A DNA stretch of 64,000 bases. It comes from Myxococcales bacterium (GTDB lineage: Bacteria > Myxococcota_A > Bradymonadia > UBA7976 > UBA1532). Where the stretch lies: positions 124,001-188,000 of the forward strand of contig JACKDL010000009.1 in assembly GCA_020633555.1 (NCBI GenBank), in the 5' to 3' direction. The notes beneath the pieces are model-generated. The model was not told the origin of the DNA and made no database searches. It was given only the letters and a program-made list of their open reading frames with translations. The translations under genes were made by a program, and so were the position numbers. Positions 9,651 through 18,532 of this stretch are shown piece after piece; positions within the stretch are counted from its first letter, which is position 1, and the number at the start of each line of letters is the position of its first letter.

Positions 9651-11546
9651 ATGAAGCGGCTCCTGCCTCACCTGTTGACCCCCTTCATCGCCTTCGGCTG
9701 CAGCCCCGACGACGCCGAGCCCACGCCCTCGGGCGCCGCCGAGGTCCGGCTGAGCAACCTGACCCTGGGCCACGACCCGGGCCGCCCCGTGTACCTGAAC
9801 CACCGCATCCCCGTGAGCTTCGATCTGGCCGCCACCGCCGCCACCGACGGCGAGCCCGAGCCGGTGGCGGTGACCTTCTCGTTCACCGAGCCCGGCGGCG
9901 ATCCCGAGGCCGACGTGGGGTGCAGCTCCAGCGCCATCGTGGTCACGCCGCCCGCCGACGGCTCGGCCCAGACCGTGCGCGCCTTCATCTGGCCCACCAC
10001 CGACTGCGCGGCGCTGGTGGGCGAGGGCCGCGAGCTGGCGCTGGCCGTCGACTTCTTCCGCGAGGCGCCCATCGCCGGCGAGGTGGCCGGCGCGCTGCCC
10101 ACCCTGGACCTGGCCCCGGGCGAGATCGACCTGGCCTACGGCCTGAGCGCCACCTCGTCGGTGGCCCTGCTGCCCTTCGTGGCCGAGGGCGAGAGCCCCA
10201 CGCCGGCGCTCGTGGTGCAGTCGAGCCTGGTCTACAACGGCCGCGACCCCTACGTGGCCCGGGTCACCGCGGGCGAGATCCCCGAGGCGCTGCGCGCGCT
10301 GGTGCCGTCCATCGGCGACGACCTGAACTTCGGGCTCGACGCCGCCGGCCTGGACGCGGTGGACGCCCTGCCCGCGCCCGCCACCCTGCGCTACAGCCTG
10401 TCGCCTGAGGGCGCGCCCGACCGTGAGCTGCCCCTGACCGTGGGCCGCCCCGACGGCAGCCGCGCCGCCTCGGTGACCATCGAGCGGGTGGATCCGGGCA
10501 TCGCCATGGGGCTGGCCCACGACCTGTACATCGAGGGCGAGACCCTGGCGGCCCTGAGCGCCGGCGGCGACCTGGCCGACGAGACGGCCTTCGTGGTGCG
10601 CGGCTGCCTGCAGGCCCCCTTCGCCCAGGCCCTGGGCGACGACGAGGACTGCCAGACGGTGGCGGTGGAGCTGGCCCGCGAGGCGGGTGAGGCCTCGGGC
10701 GCCACCGAGCTGAGCTTCGACCGCCGCCTGGAGCGGTCGCTGGGCAACGACCGCATCAACGTGGCCGCGGTGATGGAGACCACCAACCGCCTGTCGCGGG
10801 AGGGGGCCTTCACCCGCACCGAGGGCCGGGTGGAGCTCAACGGGCGCCTGGGCCGGTCCTTCAGCGTGACCATGGTGGGCGCCCACGCCGAGGCCGAGCT
10901 GTCCGCCGAGCGGGCCGCCTACGACGCCGCGGTGGTGGCCTTCGACGACACCCTGTTCAGCGTCTCGGACGCCGCCGAGACCACGCTGACGAACGAGCAG
11001 GAGTTCAGCGCCGACAAGTCCTTCCGCATCGGCTCGCTGGGCTTCGGCTTCGGGCCGGCGCGCATCGGCTTCACCATCGACGTGGGCGGCCGGGTGGGCC
11101 TGATCATCGAGGACGAGCTGGCCATGGTGGCCGACGGCGACGAGTGCCAGACCCTGCTGGCCACCGACGAGGCGCTGCCCGCCTGCGGCCGCGTGGCCCG
11201 CACGGTGACCCCCGAGTTCAGCCTGACGGCGCGCATCTTCGGCGGGCTGAACCTGCGGGTGGTGCGGGCCGGCGTCGAGGCCAACCTGCGCCTCATCGAG
11301 ACCCGCTTCCCGCTGGTGGCCGAGCTGGCCTTCGGGCTGAGCGAGGCCGCGCGCTTCCTGGTGCGGGGCGGCGTGGACTGGGACATGACCCTGCAGCTCA
11401 TCAACGGCAACGTGCAGATCGTGGGCAGCGTGGGCATCCGCCGGTTCCGGCGCACGCTGCGGGTGAACCTGTTCAGCTTCGCGTCCGCGGTGTCCACCTT
11501 CGACCTGCTGGACCGCAGCATGGACGCCCCCGAGGAGCTGCTGTGA
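9651..11546 (+). CDS. Large lipoprotein of unknown function
   Basis: 631 residues. A lipoprotein signal peptide (MKRLLPHLL..FIAFGC, Cys17) is followed by Ser-Pro-Asp-Asp. The body is beta-rich, with few cysteines and no motif I recognise. The ORF ends TGATG so that its stop overlaps the start of the next gene (11546), and that gene overlaps the following one in turn: three genes (9651-14403) are probably translated from one message. Function unknown; the neighbours (a HEAT-repeat protein and a metzincin lipoprotein) suggest an envelope complex. Confidence 0.72.
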   Translation: MKRLLPHLLTPFIAFGCSPDDAEPTPSGAAEVRLSNLTLGHDPGRPVYLNHRIPVSFDLAATAATDGEPEPVAVTFSFTEPGGDPEADVGCSSSAIVVTPPADGSAQTVRAFIWPTTDCAALVGEGRELALAVDFFREAPIAGEVAGALPTLDLAPGEIDLAYGLSATSSVALLPFVAEGESPTPALVVQSSLVYNGRDPYVARVTAGEIPEALRALVPSIGDDLNFGLDAAGLDAVDALPAPATLRYSLSPEGAPDRELPLTVGRPDGSRAASVTIERVDPGIAMGLAHDLYIEGETLAALSAGGDLADETAFVVRGCLQAPFAQALGDDEDCQTVAVELAREAGEASGATELSFDRRLERSLGNDRINVAAVMETTNRLSREGAFTRTEGRVELNGRLGRSFSVTMVGAHAEAELSAERAAYDAAVVAFDDTLFSVSDAAETTLTNEQEFSADKSFRIGSLGFGFGPARIGFTIDVGGRVGLIIEDELAMVADGDECQTLLATDEALPACGRVARTVTPEFSLTARIFGGLNLRVVRAGVEANLRLIETRFPLVAELAFGLSEAARFLVRGGVDWDMTLQLINGNVQIVGSVGIRRFRRTLRVNLFSFASAVSTFDLLDRSMDAPEELL

Positions 11547-13354
11547 TGCGCGGGGGCACCACGGGTCGTCGGGCCGCCCTGATCCTGGGCGGCGTCTTCA
11601 CGGTCAGCGCGGTGTGCACCGCCCTCCTCGCCCGGCCGTCCGCCCCCGCGCGGGGCCCGCGGGTGCCCCCCGCCGCCCGCCCGGTGGACGCCGCGCGGGC
11701 CCCGGCCGCGGCGGCGGCCTGCCGCTGGGCGGTGGGCGACGCCGCGGCCTTCCGCCTGGCCTCGGTGCTCACCGTCGAGGGCCAGACGGACCGCTTCGAG
11801 GCCACCCTGAGCTGGGAGGTGGTGGCCGCCGCCGCCGACGGCGCCCGCGTGCGCGCCGCCCTGAGCCAGGTGGTGCACACCCAGGACCTGACCCAGCCCG
11901 CCGAGCGGGCCGCGTCGCCCGAGGGCGTGCCCTTCTACCTGGACCTGGACGCCGCCTGCCGGATCACCGCCGCCGCCTATGCCCCGGCGTGGGACGCACG
12001 CACCCGCCTGCTGGTGCAGACCCAGCTCGACAGCCACGCCTTCGCCCTGCCGCAGGGCCAGGCGGCCTGGCGCGAGGCCGGCCGCGACGGCCTGGGGGCC
12101 TACACCGCCCTGTTCCGGGTGACGGGCCAGACCCCCCTGACCACCGTGGCCCGCCAGAAGGCCGCCCACGCCCCCCGGGGCGACGGTGCCCGCCTGGGCA
12201 TCGACCTGCGCATCGAGCGCGCCGAGGCGGTGGCCACCTTCGATCCCGCGCACCCGGCCTGGTGGCACAGCACGCGGGGCGAGGAGACGGTGGCGGTCAC
12301 CGTCGAGGGCCAGCCCCCGCTCACGCTGCACCAGCGCTTCTCGCTGGCCCGCGCCGACGAGCGCTTCGCCCCGGTGGCGCCCCTGGCCTTCGCCCGGGCC
12401 GACGGGCAGGACCCCTACACCCTGCCGGTGGCCGTGGCCGCGCCGGCCCCCACCTACGCCACCCTGGAAGAGGCCTGGGCCGCCTTCAGCGCGCAGCGCG
12501 CGGCGGGCGACGAGCTGGCCGCGGCCCACGCCCTGGCGGGCTGGCTGAAGGCCCACCCCGAGGCCGTGGGTCCCCTGGCGCAGCGCCTGCGGGCGGGGGC
12601 CGACCCCGCCACCCACCCCGCGCTGTTCCTGGCCCTGGAGCTGTCGGGCACCGACGCCGCCCGCGACGCCCTGACGGGGCTGGTGGACGACGCCGCCCTG
12701 TCGCCCCTGGACCAGGCCCGCGCCGTGTCGGCCCTGGCGGACTGCGGCCCGCCCAGCCAGGCGGTGGCCGATCGGCTGCTGGCCCGGGCCGAGGGCGACG
12801 ACCTGGCCGCGGGGGTCAGCCTGCTGGCCGTGGGCGCCATGGCCGGCCGCGCCGAGGACGACGCCCTGCGCGGCGCCCTGAACGACGCCCTGGCCGCCCG
12901 GCTGGCGGCGGCCCCGGATGAGGCCGCCGTGCACCGCGCCCTGGACGCCCTGGGGAACAGCGGCGACCCCGCCTTCGCCGAGGCCCTGGGCGACGCCCTG
13001 GCCGCCGACTCCGCCACCACCCGCCGCCACGCCGCCGAGGCCCTGGCCCGGCTGCCCGGCGAGGCCGCCGCCCCCCGCCTGCTCGACGGCCTGCGCGACG
13101 AGGCCAGCCCGCGGGTGGCCACCGCGCTGGTGAAGGCCCTGGGGGCCACGGGCCAGCGCCCGGACGGCGCGCTGGACGTCATGGCGGCCCGGCTGGCGGC
13201 GGGCGACGCCCAGGAGCGCGCGGCGGTGATCGCGTGGCTGGGTCAGGGGGGCGAGGCCGAGAGCCAGCTCCTGGCGGCCCACTTCCACCGCGAGCCCAGC
13301 GCCCGCCTGAAGCAGCAGATCGGCCGCTACGTGCCCGCGAGCGCCCTGCGATGA
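11546..13354 (+). CDS. Membrane-anchored HEAT-repeat protein
   Basis: 602 residues. The start is the ATG at 11546, overlapping the upstream stop (TGATG), which indicates translational coupling. The N-terminus (MRGGTTGRRAALILGG..) is a signal anchor or signal peptide. Residues about 50-300 are a beta-rich domain of unknown type. From about residue 310 to the end there are short Ala/Leu-rich helical repeats of about 30 residues (for example ALDALGNSGDPAF and AAEALARLPG) typical of HEAT/PBS-lyase-like repeats, which make protein-binding solenoids. It overlaps the next start by ATGA. Confidence 0.72.
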   Translation: MRGGTTGRRAALILGGVFTVSAVCTALLARPSAPARGPRVPPAARPVDAARAPAAAAACRWAVGDAAAFRLASVLTVEGQTDRFEATLSWEVVAAAADGARVRAALSQVVHTQDLTQPAERAASPEGVPFYLDLDAACRITAAAYAPAWDARTRLLVQTQLDSHAFALPQGQAAWREAGRDGLGAYTALFRVTGQTPLTTVARQKAAHAPRGDGARLGIDLRIERAEAVATFDPAHPAWWHSTRGEETVAVTVEGQPPLTLHQRFSLARADERFAPVAPLAFARADGQDPYTLPVAVAAPAPTYATLEEAWAAFSAQRAAGDELAAAHALAGWLKAHPEAVGPLAQRLRAGADPATHPALFLALELSGTDAARDALTGLVDDAALSPLDQARAVSALADCGPPSQAVADRLLARAEGDDLAAGVSLLAVGAMAGRAEDDALRGALNDALAARLAAAPDEAAVHRALDALGNSGDPAFAEALGDALAADSATTRRHAAEALARLPGEAAAPRLLDGLRDEASPRVATALVKALGATGQRPDGALDVMAARLAAGDAQERAAVIAWLGQGGEAESQLLAAHFHREPSARLKQQIGRYVPASALR

Positions 13355-14403
13355 GCCGCGCGGTCCCCGGCCTGCTGTGCGCGCTCCTGGCGGGGGCGCT
13401 GGGGGCCTGTGGCGGCGACGGGGATCCGCAGGTCGCCGAAGGCGAGCTGGCGTGGCGGCCCGTGGCCACCCTGGCCTTCGACCCCGCCACCGGCCAGACC
13501 CCCCTGCTGCCCCTGGCGGCGGGCGAGGGCCGGGTGACCCTGCGCGTGCACAGCGAGCCGGGGGTGTGTTTCCAGGTGGCCGACGCCCGCGACGGGGCCG
13601 GCCAGCGCCTGGCCGAGCCCTTCACGGGCCCCTTCTGTGCAACCTGCGCCTGGCGCACCTCGCGGGTGCGCACCGCCGGCCTGCTGGTGCTGGAGGGTCG
13701 CGCCGCCGGGCTGAGCCAGATCGCCTTCGGGCGGGTGAACTGCCAGACCCTGCGGCCCACCGCCGGCCCCGGGCCGGTGACGGTGGCGCGCCTGGATGAG
13801 CCCCCCGCCGCCGCCGACGCCGGCCTGGCGCTGCGCCTCGTCGCCTCGGCCGAGGTGGACCCCGAAGCCCTGGCCGCGGACGTGAGCCAGGAGCTCGCCG
13901 GCCTGCCCGTGGCGGTGGTGGCCACCCTGGCCATCCCCGCCCAGGACCTGCCGCTGGAGGGCCGGGACGACGACGCCGCCCTGGCGGCCCTGCTGGCCGA
14001 CCTGCCCCCCCGCCCCGCGGGCGTCATCGACGTGGTGGTGGGCCCCTGCCTGACCCGCGCCGACCCCTTCGGCACCCAGCGGCTGGCCGGCCTGACCCCC
14101 CGCATCCCGGGGGGCGCCGGCCCGGCGGACGCCGTGTTCGTCAGCCGCCAGACGTGCGGGCTGGGCGGCGCCGCATCCGACGATCCGCGCCCCGAGGACC
14201 CCACCCGTCTGGCGCGGGTGGTGGCCCACGAGCTGGGCCACTACCTGGGCCTGTTTCACGCCGAGGACGCCGACGGCGCCGTGGACGACCTGCCCGACAC
14301 AACCAGCGAAAACCTGATGGATCGTGCGCCCTTGCGCGCGGACGCCCGGGGCCTGACCCCGGCGCAGGTGGCCCGGCTGCGGGCCCACCCCTTCGTGCGG
14401 TAG
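13351..14403 (+). CDS. Metzincin-type zinc metalloprotease lipoprotein
   Basis: 350 residues. The ATG at 13351 overlaps the previous stop (ATGA). The lipobox LGAC at residues 17-20 marks a lipoprotein. The zinc site HELGHYLGLFH (His293, Glu294, His297, His303) and a downstream Met-turn (NLMDR, Met323) match the metzincin clan (HExxHxxGxxH). The N-terminal 270 residues are beta-rich, possibly a propeptide or a substrate-binding part. It is the last gene of the 9651-14403 set, so it may process the surface proteins of the same operon; that is inference. Confidence 0.8.
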   Translation: MSRAVPGLLCALLAGALGACGGDGDPQVAEGELAWRPVATLAFDPATGQTPLLPLAAGEGRVTLRVHSEPGVCFQVADARDGAGQRLAEPFTGPFCATCAWRTSRVRTAGLLVLEGRAAGLSQIAFGRVNCQTLRPTAGPGPVTVARLDEPPAAADAGLALRLVASAEVDPEALAADVSQELAGLPVAVVATLAIPAQDLPLEGRDDDAALAALLADLPPRPAGVIDVVVGPCLTRADPFGTQRLAGLTPRIPGGAGPADAVFVSRQTCGLGGAASDDPRPEDPTRLARVVAHELGHYLGLFHAEDADGAVDDLPDTTSENLMDRAPLRADARGLTPAQVARLRAHPFVR

Positions 14404-14429
14404 CCGCGCCTGCTGAGCGCCAACCGGGC

Positions 14430-15164
14430 TCAGCCCACCGGCACCCGCTCGCCCGGCACCAGGGGCCGGATGGGCCCGCTGAACACGTCCAGTCCGTCGG
14501 GCCAGGCCACCACCCGCATCCTCGCCTGCGCCGCCGCGGGCAACGCCAGCAGCGCCGCGTAGGGCGTGTGCGCCGGCCCCAGGTTCGTCTCGTGGATCAC
14601 CAGATCGGCGCCCTCGCTCAGCCAGGCGAACAGGGCCGGATCCCACGCCGTGTCGGCGCTGTAGCCCAGGGTGACCCCCGCGGCGTGCACCCGGAAGGCG
14701 AACGTCGGGATGTGGTGCCGCGTGCGGCGCACCTGAACCGTGAACGGCCCCACCGTCACCGGGGCCGCTTCGTCCAGGGGCCGCAGATCGAAGTAGTCCG
14801 CGAAGGTCATCGGCGGCTTGGCGCCGTCGGCGCCCAGCAGGTCCTGCATGGTGACCTGCAGGTGCTGCCCCCACAGCGGCCCCGCCACCTCGGGGTGGGC
14901 CAGCAGCACGCCGCGGCGCCCCAGCCCGAAGTGGTGCGCGAACGCCCAGCCCTCCACCCCGCTGGCGTGATCGCCGTGCAGGTGGGTCAGCAGCAGCGCG
15001 TCCAGGTGCCCCAGATCCAGCGCGGGATCCGCCTCGGCCAGCATCTTGCGGATGGGGTGCGGGCAGTCCACCAGCAGCCGGGCCCCCTCGGCCTCCACCA
15101 CGAAGCTGGTGGAGTAGCGGTCGCGGCTGAAGGCGTCGCCGTTGCCCAGGCAGAGCACCTGCAT
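14430..15164 (-). CDS. MBL-fold metallo-hydrolase (RNase Z-like)
   Basis: 244 residues from the ATG at 15164, where the protein starts MQVLCLGNGDAF as is typical for the family. An in-frame ATG at 15242 would add 26 Ala/Pro-rich residues and overlap the upstream gene, so I consider it less likely. The metal site THLHGDH is followed by a His pair, an Asp (GYSADT) and HETN, which give a two-metal centre like those of RNase Z and pyrroloquinoline/phosphodiesterase relatives. It is the last gene of the minus-strand urate operon, 49 bases after uraH. The substrate is unknown. It might hydrolyse an intermediate of the pathway (no ureidoglycolate lyase is visible here), but nothing in the sequence proves that. 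Confidence 0.75.
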   Translation of the reverse strand: MQVLCLGNGDAFSRDRYSTSFVVEAEGARLLVDCPHPIRKMLAEADPALDLGHLDALLLTHLHGDHASGVEGWAFAHHFGLGRRGVLLAHPEVAGPLWGQHLQVTMQDLLGADGAKPPMTFADYFDLRPLDEAAPVTVGPFTVQVRRTRHHIPTFAFRVHAAGVTLGYSADTAWDPALFAWLSEGADLVIHETNLGPAHTPYAALLALPAAAQARMRVVAWPDGLDVFSGPIRPLVPGERVPVG

Positions 15165-15213
15165 CGGGGCCTGGCGTTCCGGTGCCTGGGGGCTGGGCGC
15201 CGGGCTCACCCGC

Positions 15214-15555
15214 TCAGCTCCCGCGGTAGGTGCTGTAGCCAAAGGGGCTGATCAGCAGCGGCACGTGGTGGTGCTCCTCGGGCCGCGTCACCTGAAAGGC
15301 CACCTGCACCACCGGGTAGAAGGTCTCGACCTCCTGCGCCAGGAAGTAGGCCGCCGTCATGAAGGTCATGCGGTAGAAGCCGGCCGTCAGGCCGCCGGGG
15401 GGCAGCAGATCGGTGATGCGCCCGTCGGCGTTCGTCTCGCCCTGGGCCAGCTTGCGCCAGTCGCCGTGCTCGTTGCGCTCGAGCAGGATCATGATGCCCT
15501 CGGCCGGGCGGCCGATGGCGGTGTCGAGCACGTGGGTGGTCAGCGGGCTTCCCAT
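15214..15555 (-). CDS. uraH: 5-hydroxyisourate hydrolase (transthyretin-like)
   Basis: 113 residues, the usual size. It starts MGSPLTTHVLDTAIG, with the conserved His in THVLD, and ends with the family signature YRGS. A central Gly-Arg-Ile-Thr and the histidine-rich PEEHHHVPLL complete the profile of the transthyretin-like hydrolase that opens 5-hydroxyisourate to OHCU. It lies 34 bases downstream of the allantoicase-OHCU decarboxylase gene on the same strand, so the enzymes for the two successive labile intermediates are encoded together. Recognition is secure. Confidence 0.93.
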   Translation of the reverse strand: MGSPLTTHVLDTAIGRPAEGIMILLERNEHGDWRKLAQGETNADGRITDLLPPGGLTAGFYRMTFMTAAYFLAQEVETFYPVVQVAFQVTRPEEHHHVPLLISPFGYSTYRGS

Positions 15556-15589
15556 GGGATCCTCCGGTCAGGTCGCAGCGCTCGGTGTC

Positions 15590-17116
15590 TCAGCCCAGGC
15601 TCAGCTTGTCCAGCCGCAGCGCGGTGATCTTCGCCTGCTCGCCGGCGGCCACCCGCAGCTCGTAGTCGGGGTCGTGATCCATGCGGGCCTGCAGCCGCTG
15701 CAGCATCTGCCCCGCGGTCAGCCCGGTGGCGCACACGATGAAGATGTGCCCGAAGCGGGCCTCGTAGGCCCGGTTGCCCTCGGCCAGCGCCTCCAGGGTG
15801 TCCTCGGCCGCCCCCGCCACGCCCGCCTGCTCCCCCGCCGACCAGTCCGCGGTGCTGGCGAACTTCGCGCGCAGCGCCGCCACGTCGGCGCCAATGCGCG
15901 GGTGGTGGGTGAACGCCTCGCGCCAGTCCCCATCGCCCAGGTGCCACCAGGCGTGCTCGGCGTGGCCGTGCAGGTGGGCGCGGCTGCTGTACGGCCGCCC
16001 CGCCACCATGGCCTGCACCCAGCGCGTCGCCCCGCAGCACTTGCCGAAGGCCTCGGCGGCCGCCGCCGCGCCCAGCCCGTTCAGCGCCTTCAGCCAGGGA
16101 TCGCCGTCCGCCGGCGTCGCCGCCGTGGGCAACCCGTACGCCTTGAACCGCGCCACCCCGCCGTCGCTCAGGATCGTGAGCTTCAGGTGGGTCCACGGCC
16201 CCTGCGCCTCCACGGGCACGGGGTGCTTGGCGTCGGGCCCCAGCCGCACGTCCGGCGCGATGGCCTGCCAGTCTTGGCTCAGCGTCAGCGCGTGGGGCGG
16301 CGCGTCGGGCCAGTACAGCCCCTCCACCCGGGCCCCCACGGGGTAGTTGCCCTTGAACAGCGCCGTGTCGATGAGCAGCTCGTGCAGCGCGCCCGGCTGC
16401 CCCAGCGCCAGGATCACCCAGTCCGTGCGGGGGATGGGGCTGCGCTTGGTCTCCCAGCCCTCGCCCATGTTCCCCGGCGGGTGCGGCAGCAGCAGGTTGT
16501 CCATGCGGCTGAAGAACATGTCGCTGCAGGCCACCGCCCGGCCGCCCCGCAGCACGCTCAGCAGGTCCACCGGCTCGGCGCTGGCCGCCGGCCGCGCCAC
16601 GCCGTGCACCCGCAGCCGCGCCACGCCGCCCGCCGGGTAGATCCGCAGCCGCACGTGGGTGGCCCCCGCGAAGGGCCGCACGGCGAACACGTTGTGCCCG
16701 CCGCGGTCCAGCGGGGTCTGGTGGAGCACCACCGTCCACTCGGCCTCGTCGCGCAGCCACGCCACCGAGGCGTCCGCGGGCGCGGTGATGGCCTCCACCT
16801 GCCCATAGGGCGCGTGGTTGCCCAGGAAGTGGCGGGTGTCGATGTCCACCCCCACCAGATCCCCCGGCACCCCCAGCTTCACGATGGCCCAGTCGTGCCC
16901 CGGCGCCCGGCGGCGCTGCGGCTCCCAGCCGTCCATCTCCTTGCCCCGGTCGGTGTACGTGTCGGGGTCGAACACCGGCTCGCCCGGCGTCAGCAGGTTG
17001 CTCGCGGCGGCGAAGAACTCGTCGCTGCAGGCCAGGGCCTGGCCGCCCAGATCGGCGCGGGCCAGGTCGGGCAGGCCCGCGAACACGGTGGTGGGGGCGG
17101 GATCGGTCGGCTTCAT
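15590..17116 (-). CDS. Allantoicase - OHCU decarboxylase fusion
   Basis: 508 residues. Residues about 1-330 are two tandem allantoicase repeats (each with LACSDEFF/ACSDMFF, then GWE.., DWxIxxLG and a RLRIYPAGGVARLRV type end); allantoicase converts allantoate to ureidoglycolate plus urea. Residues about 335-508 are an OHCU decarboxylase domain (LNGLG, CCGATRWVQAM, a His-rich AHLHGHAEHAWW, HHPRIGA, FGHIFIVCATG), which makes S-allantoin. The two activities flank the allantoinase step, so the fusion joins steps 3 and 5 of urate breakdown. The start overlaps the allantoinase stop (ATGA). The domain border is an approximate reading. Confidence 0.88.
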   Translation of the reverse strand: MKPTDPAPTTVFAGLPDLARADLGGQALACSDEFFAAASNLLTPGEPVFDPDTYTDRGKEMDGWEPQRRRAPGHDWAIVKLGVPGDLVGVDIDTRHFLGNHAPYGQVEAITAPADASVAWLRDEAEWTVVLHQTPLDRGGHNVFAVRPFAGATHVRLRIYPAGGVARLRVHGVARPAASAEPVDLLSVLRGGRAVACSDMFFSRMDNLLLPHPPGNMGEGWETKRSPIPRTDWVILALGQPGALHELLIDTALFKGNYPVGARVEGLYWPDAPPHALTLSQDWQAIAPDVRLGPDAKHPVPVEAQGPWTHLKLTILSDGGVARFKAYGLPTAATPADGDPWLKALNGLGAAAAAEAFGKCCGATRWVQAMVAGRPYSSRAHLHGHAEHAWWHLGDGDWREAFTHHPRIGADVAALRAKFASTADWSAGEQAGVAGAAEDTLEALAEGNRAYEARFGHIFIVCATGLTAGQMLQRLQARMDHDPDYELRVAAGEQAKITALRLDKLSLG

Positions 17117-18447
17117 GCGCGCTCCAGCAGGGTGCGGCCCATGGGCGGGCCGGGCAGCAGGGCCCCGTCGCGCACGACGGCGTGGCCCCGCAGCCAGGTG
17201 TGGCGGACCCGGCCGGTCATGGGCCGGCCGGCGTAGGGGGTGACGGGGTGGCGGTGGGCCAGCTCGGCGGGATCCACCGTCCAGCTCAGATCAGGATCGA
17301 AGGCCACCAGATCGGCCCGGGCGCCCACCGCGATGCCCGCGGCGGGCAGCCCCGCCAGCCGGGCGGGGCCCACGGTCATCCAGCGCTGCAGATCCGCCAG
17401 CGTGTGGCCGCGGCGCCGGGCCTCGGTCCACACGCTGCTCAGCCCGAGCTGCAGCGAGGCCACGCCCCCCCACGCCGCCAGGAAGTCGCCGTCGCTCAGG
17501 CGCTTCAGATCGGGGATGCAGGGGCTGTGATCGGTGACCACGAAGTCCAGGGTGCCGTCCGCCAGCGCGGCCCACAGGTGCTCGCGGTTGGCCGCGGGCC
17601 GAATGGGCGGCGCGCACTTGAACTGGGTGGCGCCGCGTGGCACCTCCTCGGCGGTCAGGCACAGGTAGTGGGGGCACGTCTCCGCCGTCAGCGGCAGCCC
17701 CTTCGCCTTCGCCTTGCGCACGATGTCCAGGGCGCCCGCGCTGCTCAGGTGCACGATGTGGGCGGGGCAGCCGGTGGCCTCCACGTGCTCGGCCACCAGG
17801 GCCACCGCGGCGTCTTCCCACTCGGGCGGCCGGCGGTGCAGCCAGGCCCGGTAGTCCATGACGTCGTCGGTGGCGGCCTGCGTCAGCGCCCCCTCCAGCT
17901 CGGCGTGCACCAGCAGGGGCACCCCGGCGGCCTTCAACACCGGCATGGCCGCGGCCAGCTCCCGGGGCCCGCTCTGCGGGAACTCGTCGATGCCCGAGTC
18001 GCACAGGAAGCACTTGAAGCCCCGCGCGCCCGCGGCCGCCATGGGCGCCAGCTCGGCCGTGTTGCCCGGGATCACCCCGCCCCAGAAGCCCACATCCACC
18101 CACAACTTGCCGGCCGTGCTGGCGATCTTCGCCTGCAGCGCCGCCAGGGTGGTGGTCACGGGCAGCGAGTTCAGGGGCATGTCCACCAGCGTGGCCACCC
18201 CGCCCAGCGCCGCCGCCTGGGTGGCCGTGGTCCAGCCCTCCCACTCGGCGCGGCCCGGCTCGTTGACGTGCACGTGGGTGTCGATCACCGCCGGCATCAG
18301 GGCCAGATCGCCCAGGTCCAGGTGGTCGTCGGCGGCCATCCGGCCGGGCACCACGGCGGCGATGCGCCCGCCCACCACGGTGACCGCGCGGTCGGCCAGC
18401 AGCCCGTCGGGCCCCAGGGTGCGCCGGCTGCGCAGGGTGAAGTTCAT
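17113..18447 (-). CDS. allB: Allantoinase
   Basis: 444 residues, normal for the amidohydrolase family member that opens allantoin to allantoate. The metal-binding HVHVNEPGR, GGVATLVDMPLNS, FKCFLCDSGI (where the bridging Lys is expected), VHLSSA and TDHSPC are all visible. It is the first gene of the minus-strand urate operon and overlaps the allantoicase fusion by 4 bases. The 85-bp gap to puuD holds divergent control signals. I see no frameshift and no missing metal ligand. Confidence 0.92.
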   Translation of the reverse strand: MNFTLRSRRTLGPDGLLADRAVTVVGGRIAAVVPGRMAADDHLDLGDLALMPAVIDTHVHVNEPGRAEWEGWTTATQAAALGGVATLVDMPLNSLPVTTTLAALQAKIASTAGKLWVDVGFWGGVIPGNTAELAPMAAAGARGFKCFLCDSGIDEFPQSGPRELAAAMPVLKAAGVPLLVHAELEGALTQAATDDVMDYRAWLHRRPPEWEDAAVALVAEHVEATGCPAHIVHLSSAGALDIVRKAKAKGLPLTAETCPHYLCLTAEEVPRGATQFKCAPPIRPAANREHLWAALADGTLDFVVTDHSPCIPDLKRLSDGDFLAAWGGVASLQLGLSSVWTEARRRGHTLADLQRWMTVGPARLAGLPAAGIAVGARADLVAFDPDLSWTVDPAELAHRHPVTPYAGRPMTGRVRHTWLRGHAVVRDGALLPGPPMGRTLLERA

Positions 18448-18470
18448 CGGCTGTTCACGCTCCCGTCACG

Positions 18471-18499
18471 TTGACCCGACGCCACCCGAACCGTACCCT
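18471..18499 (+). promoter_or_regulatory. Probable vegetative promoter of puuD
   Basis: TTGACC at 18471-18476 and TACCCT at 18494-18499 are separated by 17 bases, an optimal spacing for a sigma-70-type promoter. The predicted start of transcription would be about 25 bases before the TTG start codon of puuD at 18533. Confidence 0.5.
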
Positions 18500-18532
18500 C
18501 GCGCGCTTTGCACTCACCCACCGGAGGTCCCT